Assembly: GCA_947625465.1 (NCBI GenBank) | Contig: CANQOK010000007.1 | Span: 1 to 64,000 of the forward strand | Origin: an uncultured Lachnospiraceae bacterium | Lineage (GTDB): Bacteria > Bacillota > Clostridia > Lachnospirales > Lachnospiraceae | Direction of reading: 5' to 3' | Length of the DNA: 64,000 nucleotides | Part shown: positions 42,084 to 50,135 of the stretch, in pieces | Numbering within the stretch: the first letter of the stretch is position 1 | How the letters are laid out: every line of letters starts with the position of its first letter | The notes under the pieces: model-generated | The model's database searches: none | Told to the model about the DNA's origin: nothing | The model's input: only the letters and a program-made list of their open reading frames with translations | Translations under genes and position numbers: made by a program

Positions 42084-43997
42084 TTACTGTACTTTTTTCT
42101 TGAGAACCCCCAGCAGCAGGGCGGAAACAACGGTTCCGATCACCAGCGCCAGCAAATACAGCAGAGCGTTTCCCATCACCGGTACCACGAAGATCCCGCC
42201 GTGCGGCGCCATCAGCGTACAGCCAAACAGCATGGATAACGCGCCCGCCACAGCAGAGCCCGCAATGCAGGCCGGCAGTACATGGAGCGGATCGGCCGCC
42301 GCGTAAGGAATGGCGCCTTCCGTAATAAACGCCAGACCCATGATAAAGTTGGTCGGACCGGATTCCCGTTCTTCTTTGGTGAATTTATCCTTAAACAAAA
42401 GGGTTGCCAGCGCGATCGCGCAGGGAGGCGTCATACCGCCGATCATGACTGCCGCCATAATGTGGTAATTTCCGGACGCGATGGCTGCCGTACCAAATAC
42501 ATAAGCCGCTTTGTTGAACGGGCCGCCCATATCGATTGCCATCATACCGCCGAGGATCAGTCCCAGAATCAGTTTGCTGGAGCTTCCCATACTGGTCAGC
42601 GCGCTGTTTAACGCGGAGTTGATGCCGCCCATAATCGGTTCCACAATAAACGACATGACCAGTCCGATGAGCAGTATCCCGATCACCGGATAGATCAGTA
42701 CCGGCGCAATCTTTTCCAGTGCTTCCGGCAGTTTATCACACAGTTTGCGAAGGCCGACAACCAGATATCCTGCCGCAAATCCTGCGACCAGCGCGCCGAG
42801 GAAACCGGAACTTCCGTTTGCTGCCATCATACCGCCGACAAAACCAACGGCCAGCGCCGGTCTGTCGCCGATCGCCATAGCGATATAGCCCGCCAGTACC
42901 GGAAGCATAAATCCGAACGCTACGCCGCCCACATTTTTAAACCAGGCCGCCACCGGCATAATGGTACCGAAATTCGCGCGCTCCGCTTCTGTCAGCGCAT
43001 TCATATCCACAAACAGACCGTCGATCAAAAATGAGATCGCAATCAAAATACCGCCGCCTACCACAAACGGAAGCATATGCGAAACGCCGTTCATTAACTG
43101 CGTATAGATCTGATGTCCGATCCCGCCGCCGGCTTTCTGGGGCTGCGTGCTCTTGTTTCCTGCACTGGCGCTGTGATAAACCGGTACATTCCCGGACATT
43201 GCCAGCTCGATCAGTTCATTGGCTTTATTGATCCCATCCGATACCTGCCGCTCGATTACTTTCTTTCCGTCAAACCGCTCCATCGGAACCTGCGCGTCGG
43301 CAGCTACGATAATGCAGTCCGCTTCTTCGATCTCTTTTGCCGTCAGCATATTTTTCGCGCCGCCGGAGCCTCTTGTCTCCACTTTAATGAAGCAGCCTTT
43401 TTCCTTTGCCGCCTTTTCCAGTCCCTCCGCAGCCATATAGGTATGGGCAATTCCGGTCGGGCAGGAAGTAACTGCCAGAATCTTTGCCTGATCCGCCGAT
43501 GCTTCTCCCATATCGGCCAGCCGCTCATCTACGCTCTTCTTTTCTTCATCCGCCTGATCGATGACAGCCAGAAATTCTTCCGGAGACTTTGCGTTTCTTA
43601 AATCCGAAGTGAATTTCTCGTCCATCAGCATCATGGATAATTTACTCAGCACATCCAGATGTACGTTATCCTCTGTATTGGGCGCCGCGATCAAAAACAG
43701 CAGCGTAACCGGTTCTCCGTCCAGAGAATCAAATTCCACGCCGTCTTTCACTACCATGGCTGCCAGACCCGGCGCATTTACCGCGTCTCCCTTTCCGTGG
43801 GGAATCGCGATCCCTTCTCCGATCCCGGTGGTGCTCTCTTCCTCTCTTGCATAGACCAGTTTCCGGTATGCCGCTTCATCGTTTATTTTCCCGCTCTTTG
43901 CCATCAGCGCTACGAGAGCGTCCAAAGCCTCCTGTTTTGTCTTGGGCTTCTCATCTAACGCGATGCTTCGTTTGTCCAATAGATCCGTTATCCTCAT
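42084..43997 (-). CDS. fruA: Fructose PTS transporter, EIIABC
   Basis: A 637-residue PTS permease that imports fructose as fructose-1-phosphate. EIIA (about 1-145) has the phosphorylated His in GIAIPHGKG. EIIB (about 165-265) has the Cys of SCPTGIAHTYMA. EIIC (about 300-637) has about 8-9 membrane helices. The domain order A-B-C is the Gram-positive fructose type. The ATG at 43997 follows CGGAGG; the frame extends upstream without a site. It follows fruK after 34 bases. Confidence 0.93.
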   Translation of the reverse strand: MRITDLLDKRSIALDEKPKTKQEALDALVALMAKSGKINDEAAYRKLVYAREEESTTGIGEGIAIPHGKGDAVNAPGLAAMVVKDGVEFDSLDGEPVTLLFLIAAPNTEDNVHLDVLSKLSMMLMDEKFTSDLRNAKSPEEFLAVIDQADEEKKSVDERLADMGEASADQAKILAVTSCPTGIAHTYMAAEGLEKAAKEKGCFIKVETRGSGGAKNMLTAKEIEEADCIIVAADAQVPMERFDGKKVIERQVSDGINKANELIELAMSGNVPVYHSASAGNKSTQPQKAGGGIGHQIYTQLMNGVSHMLPFVVGGGILIAISFLIDGLFVDMNALTEAERANFGTIMPVAAWFKNVGGVAFGFMLPVLAGYIAMAIGDRPALAVGFVGGMMAANGSSGFLGALVAGFAAGYLVVGLRKLCDKLPEALEKIAPVLIYPVIGILLIGLVMSFIVEPIMGGINSALNSALTSMGSSSKLILGLILGGMMAIDMGGPFNKAAYVFGTAAIASGNYHIMAAVMIGGMTPPCAIALATLLFKDKFTKEERESGPTNFIMGLAFITEGAIPYAAADPLHVLPACIAGSAVAGALSMLFGCTLMAPHGGIFVVPVMGNALLYLLALVIGTVVSALLLGVLKKKVQ

Positions 43998-44031
43998 TTT
44001 TACCTCCGTTCCGGAGCGTTTTCGCTCCTTT

Positions 44032-44964
44032 TTACGCTCCAATTATTGTTTCCGCATTCTCCGTTACCTGCCGGTATACCGCTTCAATTTCTGCTTTTAC
44101 CGCCAGCTGCTCCGAAAAAGCGCTGGCGCTTCCTGCCGAAACTCCCATGTAGAATGCGTGTTCATAATCCTGCTTTTCCAGCCATCCCGCCATAAATCCC
44201 GCTACCATGGAATCTCCTGCTCCGACTCCGTTTACCAGTTTTCCCTCAGGAGCCGGCGCACTGAACACCCGGCCGTCCGCCGCGATCAGAACGGCGCCTT
44301 CGCCTGCCATGGAGATCAGCACATTCTGCGCGCCCATCTCCTGCAGCTTCTTTCCATAGGGAACAACTTCCTCTCTCGTTTTCAGCGTTACTCCGAAAAT
44401 CTCGCCCAGCTCATGGTGATTGGGTTTGATCAAAAACGGATGGTACGGCAGTACATTCATCAGCAGATCCCTGGTGGCGTCGACCACGATCCGTACCCCT
44501 CTGCCATCCAGCATTTCCATGATCTTCCGGTAAATATCGTCCGGCATGGATGCGGGAATGCTTCCGGATAAAAACAGAACGTCTCCCGCTCCCAGTTCGT
44601 CGATCTGTGCGATCAGTTCCTGTACCTTTTCCTTACTGATAACCGGTCCCTGCCCGTTGATCTCGGTTCCGTCAATCGACCGCAGTTTCAGATTGATCCT
44701 GGTAAAGCCGGATTCGATCCGGATCAATCCGTTTTTCACGCCCATCTCTTCCAATCGCCTTACGACCTCGGCCCCGGTAAATCCGGCCGCGAATCCAAGC
44801 GCCGTATTTTCAACGCCGAGATTCATCAGTACGGTAGATACATTGATCCCTTTTCCTCCCGGAAGTATTTGCTCAAAATTCGTTCGATTGGTCAGACCAA
44901 GCTGAAAGTCATCGACAGATACAATATAATCCAGCGACGGATTAAAGGTCACTGTGTAAATCAT
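44032..44964 (-). CDS. fruK: 1-phosphofructokinase
   Basis: A 310-residue PfkB-family kinase that converts fructose-1-phosphate to fructose-1,6-bisphosphate. Substrate motif LPGGKGINVS near residue 35 and the C-terminal anion-hole/catalytic base GVGAGDSMVAGF. It is the first gene of the fructose operon, with AGGAGGG before the ATG and a near-perfect promoter at 45017-45045. Confidence 0.94.
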   Translation of the reverse strand: MIYTVTFNPSLDYIVSVDDFQLGLTNRTNFEQILPGGKGINVSTVLMNLGVENTALGFAAGFTGAEVVRRLEEMGVKNGLIRIESGFTRINLKLRSIDGTEINGQGPVISKEKVQELIAQIDELGAGDVLFLSGSIPASMPDDIYRKIMEMLDGRGVRIVVDATRDLLMNVLPYHPFLIKPNHHELGEIFGVTLKTREEVVPYGKKLQEMGAQNVLISMAGEGAVLIAADGRVFSAPAPEGKLVNGVGAGDSMVAGFMAGWLEKQDYEHAFYMGVSAGSASAFSEQLAVKAEIEAVYRQVTENAETIIGA

Positions 44965-45016
44965 TAGATTCCCTCCTTTTCCTGCTCATTTTGCCCGTGT
45001 TTGACTTTGTACCTGT

Positions 45017-45108
45017 AGTATACAGTCAAACTCATTCAAAGTCAATCACGAATCAGCCAAAATTATTGATTGTTTTTTGTTGATTTTGCACAAATTTGAT
45101 TGATTTTG
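45017..45108 (-). promoter_or_regulatory. fru operon promoter and DeoR-type operators
   Basis: On the minus strand TTGACT (45045-45040), a 17-base spacer and TATACT (45022-45017). Upstream, on the plus strand, TTTGTTGATTTTG (45076-45088) and TTTGATTGATTTTG (45095-45108) repeat TGATTTTG at 20-base spacing, with more TGATTG at 45068. This is typical of direct-repeat operators of DeoR-family regulators such as FruR. Confidence 0.6.
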
Positions 45109-45268
45109 ACTGAATTGATATTATAATTCATACGTTTAGGATAATAAAAACCGCTGCCGAATATGCATGTTTTTTCCAAATTCCCGCTTTCTGTTCTTGA
45201 CCTTTCCCTGTGTTTTCACTATAGTAGAGACAGATATCAAATCCGAAAACAGGGAGTGTGCAACCATT

Positions 45269-46447
45269 ATGAATTACAGGACAGACAGATACGGAAATAA
45301 AATCTCGATTCTCGGGTTCGGCTGTATGCGGTTTCCGCAGAAGCTGGGCCGGATCGATCTTGCGGAAACGGAGCGGGAGATCATGACCGCTTTCCGGGCG
45401 GGCGTCAACTACTATGACACCGCCTACATTTATCCGGGAAGCGAAGCTGCGCTGGGGAAGATCCTGAAAAAAAATAAAATCCGGGACAAAGTTTTTATCG
45501 CGACCAAACTGCCGCATTACCTGATCCACAGTGCGGAAGGAATGGAGAAACTGTTTCAGGAGCAGCTGACACGGCTGCAGACCGATCACATCGATTATTA
45601 TCTCATGCACATGCTGACCGATATTCAGACCTGGGAGCGGCTGAAAGCGCTGGGGATCTTAACGTGGCTGGAAGAGAAACGGAAATGCGGCGCCATCCGG
45701 CAGATCGGATTTTCCTATCACGGCAATTCCGATATGTTCTGCAGACTGGCAGACGCCTATGACTGGGATTTCTGCCAGATCCAGTATAACTATATGGACG
45801 AACATTCCCAGGCCGGCCGCCGGGGACTGCACTACGCCAACGGGAAGGGGATGCCCGTCATCATTATGGAGCCGCTGCGGGGCGGCAGACTGGTAACGCG
45901 TCTGCCGGAAAAAGCAAAACGGATCTTCGCGGATTATCCGGTGAAACACACCCCGGCGCAGTGGGCGTTCCGCTGGCTGTGGAATCAGCCGGAAGTAACC
46001 TGTGTCCTTTCCGGTATGAACTCCATGCAGATGGTGCGGGACAACATCCGCACTGCCTCCACGGCAGCAGCCGGTGAACTGGGGCCTGAAGAAAAGAAAA
46101 TGCTGCGCCGCGTCGTAAAGGCCATCAACGCCAAAATGAAGGTAGGCTGTACCGGCTGCGGTTATTGTATGCCCTGTCCGAAACACGTAGACATTCCCGG
46201 CACCTTCGCAGCGTATAACCGCCGCTACAGCGAAGGAAAATTTTCCGCCCTGAAAGAATATTTTATGTGTACCGCCATGCGCAAAACTTCCACTGCCGCT
46301 TCCAACTGTATCGAATGCGGCCGATGTGAAAAGCACTGCCCGCAGCACATTGCCATCCGTACAGAACTGAAAAACGCGCGGAAAGAACTGGAAGGTCCGA
46401 TTTACCGGATCGCGCAGAAAATCGTCCGGATGCTGAAGGCCTATTAA
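45269..46447 (+). CDS. Aldo/keto reductase with C-terminal ferredoxin-like domain
   Basis: A 392-residue oxidoreductase. The AKR barrel (about 1-270) has YYDTAYIYPGSE (Asp and Tyr), FIATKLP (Lys) and YYLMHML (His). A C-terminal ferredoxin-type domain (about 285-360) carries CTGCGYCMPCPKHVDIP and CIECGRCEKHCPQHI, ligands for two [4Fe-4S] clusters. Such proteins are common in anaerobic Bacillota, and their substrate is unknown. The ATG at 45269 follows GGGAG. It is divergent from the fru operon. Confidence 0.9.
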   Translation: MNYRTDRYGNKISILGFGCMRFPQKLGRIDLAETEREIMTAFRAGVNYYDTAYIYPGSEAALGKILKKNKIRDKVFIATKLPHYLIHSAEGMEKLFQEQLTRLQTDHIDYYLMHMLTDIQTWERLKALGILTWLEEKRKCGAIRQIGFSYHGNSDMFCRLADAYDWDFCQIQYNYMDEHSQAGRRGLHYANGKGMPVIIMEPLRGGRLVTRLPEKAKRIFADYPVKHTPAQWAFRWLWNQPEVTCVLSGMNSMQMVRDNIRTASTAAAGELGPEEKKMLRRVVKAINAKMKVGCTGCGYCMPCPKHVDIPGTFAAYNRRYSEGKFSALKEYFMCTAMRKTSTAASNCIECGRCEKHCPQHIAIRTELKNARKELEGPIYRIAQKIVRMLKAY

Positions 46448-46473
46448 AAAACTGAACTATCTGACAAGGAAAC

Positions 46474-48303
46474 ATGGAAATGAAAAAGATCAAAAAAACC
46501 TTACGGCTTATATTTTTTAATTGGAAATCACTTGCAGGATTTGAAATTCTGTATAAATTAGCGTCCGTCATTGTTTTTGTCCCGCTTCTGCTGGGCGCAT
46601 TCAATCTGACGATGCGGCTGACGGGATACCCGTATCTGACGCTGGAAAACGTTATCCCGTTTATCCTGAAGCCTCTGACACTCCTTATGCTTGTTCTGAT
46701 CCTGCTCCTCGCCGCCATCTATGCGATGATCGACATCAGCGCCGTTGTTTTTGCGCTGGATCAGTCCAGGCAGGGCCGCCGCGTCTCGCTGGGACAGATC
46801 ATCCGGTTCGCGGTGAAAAATTCCCTTCGGATCTGGAAACCTAAAAATGTACTGCTGGTACCGGTCGTACTTTTACTGCTGCCGTTCGTGCATATCGGAC
46901 TTGCGTCCGGTTTCCTGACCAGCATTTCGATCCCGGAATTTATTCTGGATTTTATCCAGGCAAACCGGGTTTTATCCGCGCTGTTTGGCGCCGCCGTCAT
47001 CGCCCTGACCGTAATTTCCGTCCGATGGATCTACGCATTCTTCTACTTTACACTGGAAGGCTGCAGTTTCCGGGACGCCCGCAGGAAAAGTATCGCGCTC
47101 GGCAGGGGAAAACGCGTCCGGGATTTTCTGCAGCTGATCGCGATGCAGGCCGGCTTTGCGCTGATTTACATTATTTTCCTGCTGGCGGCAGTTACGCTTG
47201 CCGGGCTCATCGGGAAACTCTTCTCCGGAGTCTTTCTGCTAAAATGGATCGGCTCCACAGCCGTCTGGCTGACGATCGTATTGGTTTTGGCAGTCATTGC
47301 CGCTCTGGCCATTCCCATCGGATATGGCTGTATCGGAATCTTTTATTATCGGCGAAAAGCGGAAACCGGCGAACCGGTTATCCACACTGAAGCACCGGAA
47401 ACAGAACAAAATCCCCGTTTTCGGCCGCTGTGGAAAGCCGTCCGGATCGCTGTTTCCTGTCTGATCATCGCTGCAAGTCTCTTTTTGGGATATTTGCTGG
47501 CTGCCGGCAAAATCAATCCGCAGATCGAATATCTGCGTACCATGGAAGTTACCGCCCATCGGGGCGCTTCCGCATTTTACCCGGAAAATACAATGGCGGC
47601 CTTTCGGGGCGCGAAAGAACTGGGCGCTGACTGGATTGAACTGGACGTTCAGCAAAGTAAAGACGGTCAGATTTTTGTCCTGCACGATACTAACCTGAAG
47701 CGGACGACAGGCGTGGACGCGAATACCTGGGAAATGACCTACGCCGAAATCGCGAAACTCGACGCAGGCAGTTTTTTTGACGCGGACTTTGCCGGTGAAA
47801 AAATACCGCTGCTTTCCGAGGTCATTGATTTCGCAAAGGAAAACGGGATGAAGCTCAATATCGAATTGAAGCCGACCGGCCATGAGACCGGTTTTGAGCA
47901 GTGCGTGGTCGATGAAATAAAGAACGCTTCTTTTACCGATTCCTGTGTGATCACATCTCAGGTCTATGAAGTTCTGGAACATGTAAAGGCCTATGACGAT
48001 TCCGTGACGACCGTATACGTCATGAGCCTTGCCTACGGCGACATCAATCAGCTGACAGCGGCTGACCATTTCAGCGTCGAGGCGAGCAACGCCACAAAAT
48101 CCATGATCTCACAGGTACACAATGCAGGAAAATCGCTTTATGTCTGGACGGTCAATACAGAGGAGAGCATCAAAAAAATGATCCGGCTGAATGTCGACAA
48201 TATCATCACAGACAATATCTCGCTGGCAAAGCAGTGTATTTATGAAAGCAGATACAGCAGTCTTCTGGGCGAATATCTCCGGCAGATCAATTCTCCCGCT
48301 TAA
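46474..48303 (+). CDS. Membrane glycerophosphodiester phosphodiesterase
   Basis: A 609-residue membrane enzyme that hydrolyses glycerophosphodiesters to glycerol-3-phosphate and an alcohol. The N-terminal 340 residues hold about eight hydrophobic helices of the GDPD membrane domain. The C-terminal GDPD barrel (about 355-600) has TAHRGASAFYPENT and the catalytic ELDVQ and LHDTNLKRTTG residues. The catalytic part lies after the last helix (ISCLIIAASLFLGYL-like), so it probably faces outside. It may remodel teichoic or phospholipid headgroups. RBS AAGGAA. It follows the aldo/keto reductase by 26 bases. Confidence 0.9.
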   Translation: MEMKKIKKTLRLIFFNWKSLAGFEILYKLASVIVFVPLLLGAFNLTMRLTGYPYLTLENVIPFILKPLTLLMLVLILLLAAIYAMIDISAVVFALDQSRQGRRVSLGQIIRFAVKNSLRIWKPKNVLLVPVVLLLLPFVHIGLASGFLTSISIPEFILDFIQANRVLSALFGAAVIALTVISVRWIYAFFYFTLEGCSFRDARRKSIALGRGKRVRDFLQLIAMQAGFALIYIIFLLAAVTLAGLIGKLFSGVFLLKWIGSTAVWLTIVLVLAVIAALAIPIGYGCIGIFYYRRKAETGEPVIHTEAPETEQNPRFRPLWKAVRIAVSCLIIAASLFLGYLLAAGKINPQIEYLRTMEVTAHRGASAFYPENTMAAFRGAKELGADWIELDVQQSKDGQIFVLHDTNLKRTTGVDANTWEMTYAEIAKLDAGSFFDADFAGEKIPLLSEVIDFAKENGMKLNIELKPTGHETGFEQCVVDEIKNASFTDSCVITSQVYEVLEHVKAYDDSVTTVYVMSLAYGDINQLTAADHFSVEASNATKSMISQVHNAGKSLYVWTVNTEESIKKMIRLNVDNIITDNISLAKQCIYESRYSSLLGEYLRQINSPA

Positions 48304-48317
48304 AGAAGACAGATTTT

Positions 48318-48830
48318 TCAGCGGGATCCTTCCCTTTCGGCAATCTCGCTCCAGCCTTTTTCGGGGAACCAGGTAACGGCATACTCCCCGTCCGAATAGC
48401 TGTAACCGGTCACAGATCCATGGTCTACCAATACGGTTATGGATCTGTGATCCGTGATCCAATCGGCTGTCGGTATGTTTTCCCAGACGTCGCCGCCATT
48501 ATCATGATAGATCGCCAACGCATTTCCGCTCTTATCCCAGCCCGTTAACCGCATATGCTCCGGATCCGGCAGTTCGTCCGTAAAGGGCGCCGGACTGCCA
48601 TTATCCAGGTCCTTTCCGGTCTTGCCGTACCACTCCGCCTCATATCCGGACAATTCCGTCAAATACGCCGACGCCTCTGCCTGGAACGCGGACTGTTTCG
48701 CTGATCTGATGTAGCGCATCCCGTTCGGGATCAGCACTGCCGCCAGGATCAATATGATCACAATGCCGACCAGCAGTTCCACCAATGTGAACCCATTTTG
48801 CTGATTCCGCCCTGCTTTCCGTTGTTTCAT
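48318..48830 (-). CDS. Type IV prepilin-like protein
   Basis: A 170-residue pseudopilin or pilin-like protein. The N-terminal leader ends GFTLVELLVGIVIILIL, the prepilin peptidase (G-F) cleavage and methylation site with the hydrophobic pilin helix. The rest is a soluble domain with GYEAEWYGKTG and VDHGSVTGYSYSDG, not otherwise recognised. No other pilus genes are adjacent, which is unusual for a pilin, so it may work with a remote machine or be a surface protein. The start at 48830 has TGGGGAG. Confidence 0.8.
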   Translation of the reverse strand: MKQRKAGRNQQNGFTLVELLVGIVIILILAAVLIPNGMRYIRSAKQSAFQAEASAYLTELSGYEAEWYGKTGKDLDNGSPAPFTDELPDPEHMRLTGWDKSGNALAIYHDNGGDVWENIPTADWITDHRSITVLVDHGSVTGYSYSDGEYAVTWFPEKGWSEIAEREGSR

Positions 48831-49051
48831 ACTCCCCACTCTTTCCCCCGGCAAAGTCATCTTGCCGTCTGCCCTGATATCCGGTAATCTTAACCATATA
48901 ATATGCGGATAACTTTTTATATCTCCGGTTCTTTTTTGTTGTTTTTTGTCATTTTATCCCTTATAAGATTCTCCGGGGCAAAAACTGGTAGGTATAACCA
49001 GGTGCAAATAACTCAATTCAAAACGGTGTATAGGTGCAAAAAACTTTAGTA

Positions 49052-49185
49052 TCTGCTTATAGGCGGTATACCCGAAGCGGCAGATGCTTATATTGATGAG
49101 GGCAATCTGCTTGAAGCAAGAGAAATTCTCAAAGCTTTGTCAGGAATATTCTTTGAAAACTTTGTGTCTAGGATACGATTTTAGT
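49052..49185 (+). pseudogene. Fragment resembling an AAA-ATPase/DUF4143 tail
   Basis: A short open frame reads LIGGIPEAADAYIDEGNLLE, then AREILKALSG. The GG-P-E-A-x-x-Y pattern resembles the region of DUF4143-containing ATPases. There is no start, and the frame ends at TAG at about 49185, close to the end of the adjacent transporter fragment. It is a likely leftover. Confidence 0.35.
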
Positions 49186-49467
49186 GTATAGATTCCGCCG
49201 CAAATCGCGTCCGACCAACAGCGCCGCCTTTGCGCCCACAATGCCTGCGCCGACCGCACAGCCGAATTGAATGACCGACAGAACGAACATAATGATCCCT
49301 TGCTTTATTATATATCCGGTATTTCCGTTTATAACTCCGTAGTCGATGATTCCCGCATTGATCCGGGGAAGATAAAGAGAAAGCAGCGTTTGTCCTATCT
49401 GAAACACAAGAACACATAAAATAAGCCTTGTATAAGGCTTCATCTGTTTTCCTAAAAAATTGAGCAT
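49168..49467 (-). pseudogene. N-terminal fragment of an ABC exporter membrane domain
   Basis: The frame starts at ATG 49467 with TTGGAGGGG and encodes MLNFLGKQMKPYTRLILCVL, a type I exporter N-terminus with three hydrophobic helices, ending DLRRNLYTKIVS before a stop. A complete exporter has about 570 residues; only the first ~100 remain. Its 3' end coincides with the end of the plus-strand fragment, so a deletion has fused two unrelated ends here. Confidence 0.7.
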
Positions 49468-50073
49468 TTTATCCCCTCCAAATATATGTAACAGCATAAT
49501 CCATATCTAATTATTTATGCCATAATTTGAATTTACTGTCAATGCAATCGGCGTGAACGGGGAAGGGAAGAATACCCTTTATCTTGCTGCCGCAGGTATG
49601 CCGGGTGGGGTGAAGCGTTTTATTCCGTATAATGAAAGAGAGCCGGATCGCTCCGACTCTCTCAAGTATATGTCCGCAAACATATACCCCAATTACTAAT
49701 TATAATACATGATGTCCGGCAAGAATGCAATATATATTTTTTACTTACAAATTATACACATTTTATTTTGATAACCCAATTTTGTTCTTTGCAAAAGTCA
49801 ATTACTCTATTCTTGGCAAATTATAATTTATACAGTAGTAAATACCAACGCACATTTCTCGTTTGGTCGCAGAGAAATAAAATATATTTTTATGTATATT
49901 GTGATAATATCATAGCTTCGAGGATTTATCAATATATAGTGTTATTTTTTTATTTAAACCACTGCATGTTGTGTTCAATTTCATTGTTGATACTTTATTA
50001 ATATAATTTTATTTTGCTGTAATAGAACTGTTAAAACTACCAGTCACTATATTCACCGCATTAAAGGTAAAAC
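49468..50073. other. AT-rich stretch with no gene
   Basis: No convincing gene in about 600 bases. A plus-strand stretch near 49550 translates as IGVNGEGKNTLYLA, which resembles a Walker A loop, but it has no start and no further homology. A GAGAGccggatcgctccgaCTCTC hairpin near 49636-49664 may be an old terminator. The rest is A/T-rich, with weak short frames only. Confidence 0.5.
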
Positions 50074-50111
50074 AAAAAAATAAAAAGCGACCAACTTTAT
50101 CAGCTGATCGC
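50074..50111 (-). terminator. Terminator of the defence operon
   Basis: GCGATCA and TGGTCGC pair around GCTGATAAAGT on the minus strand, followed by TTTTTATTTTTTTG, about 25 bases after the stop of the trlF-like gene. Confidence 0.7.
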
Positions 50112-50135
50112 CTTCAAAATAACTATATTCACTTT

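Noticed and set aside
49550..49700. IGVNGEGKNTL resembling a Walker A loop
   Set aside because: No start, no flanking homology to an ATPase, and the frame soon enters the hairpin at 49636-49664. Probably chance.
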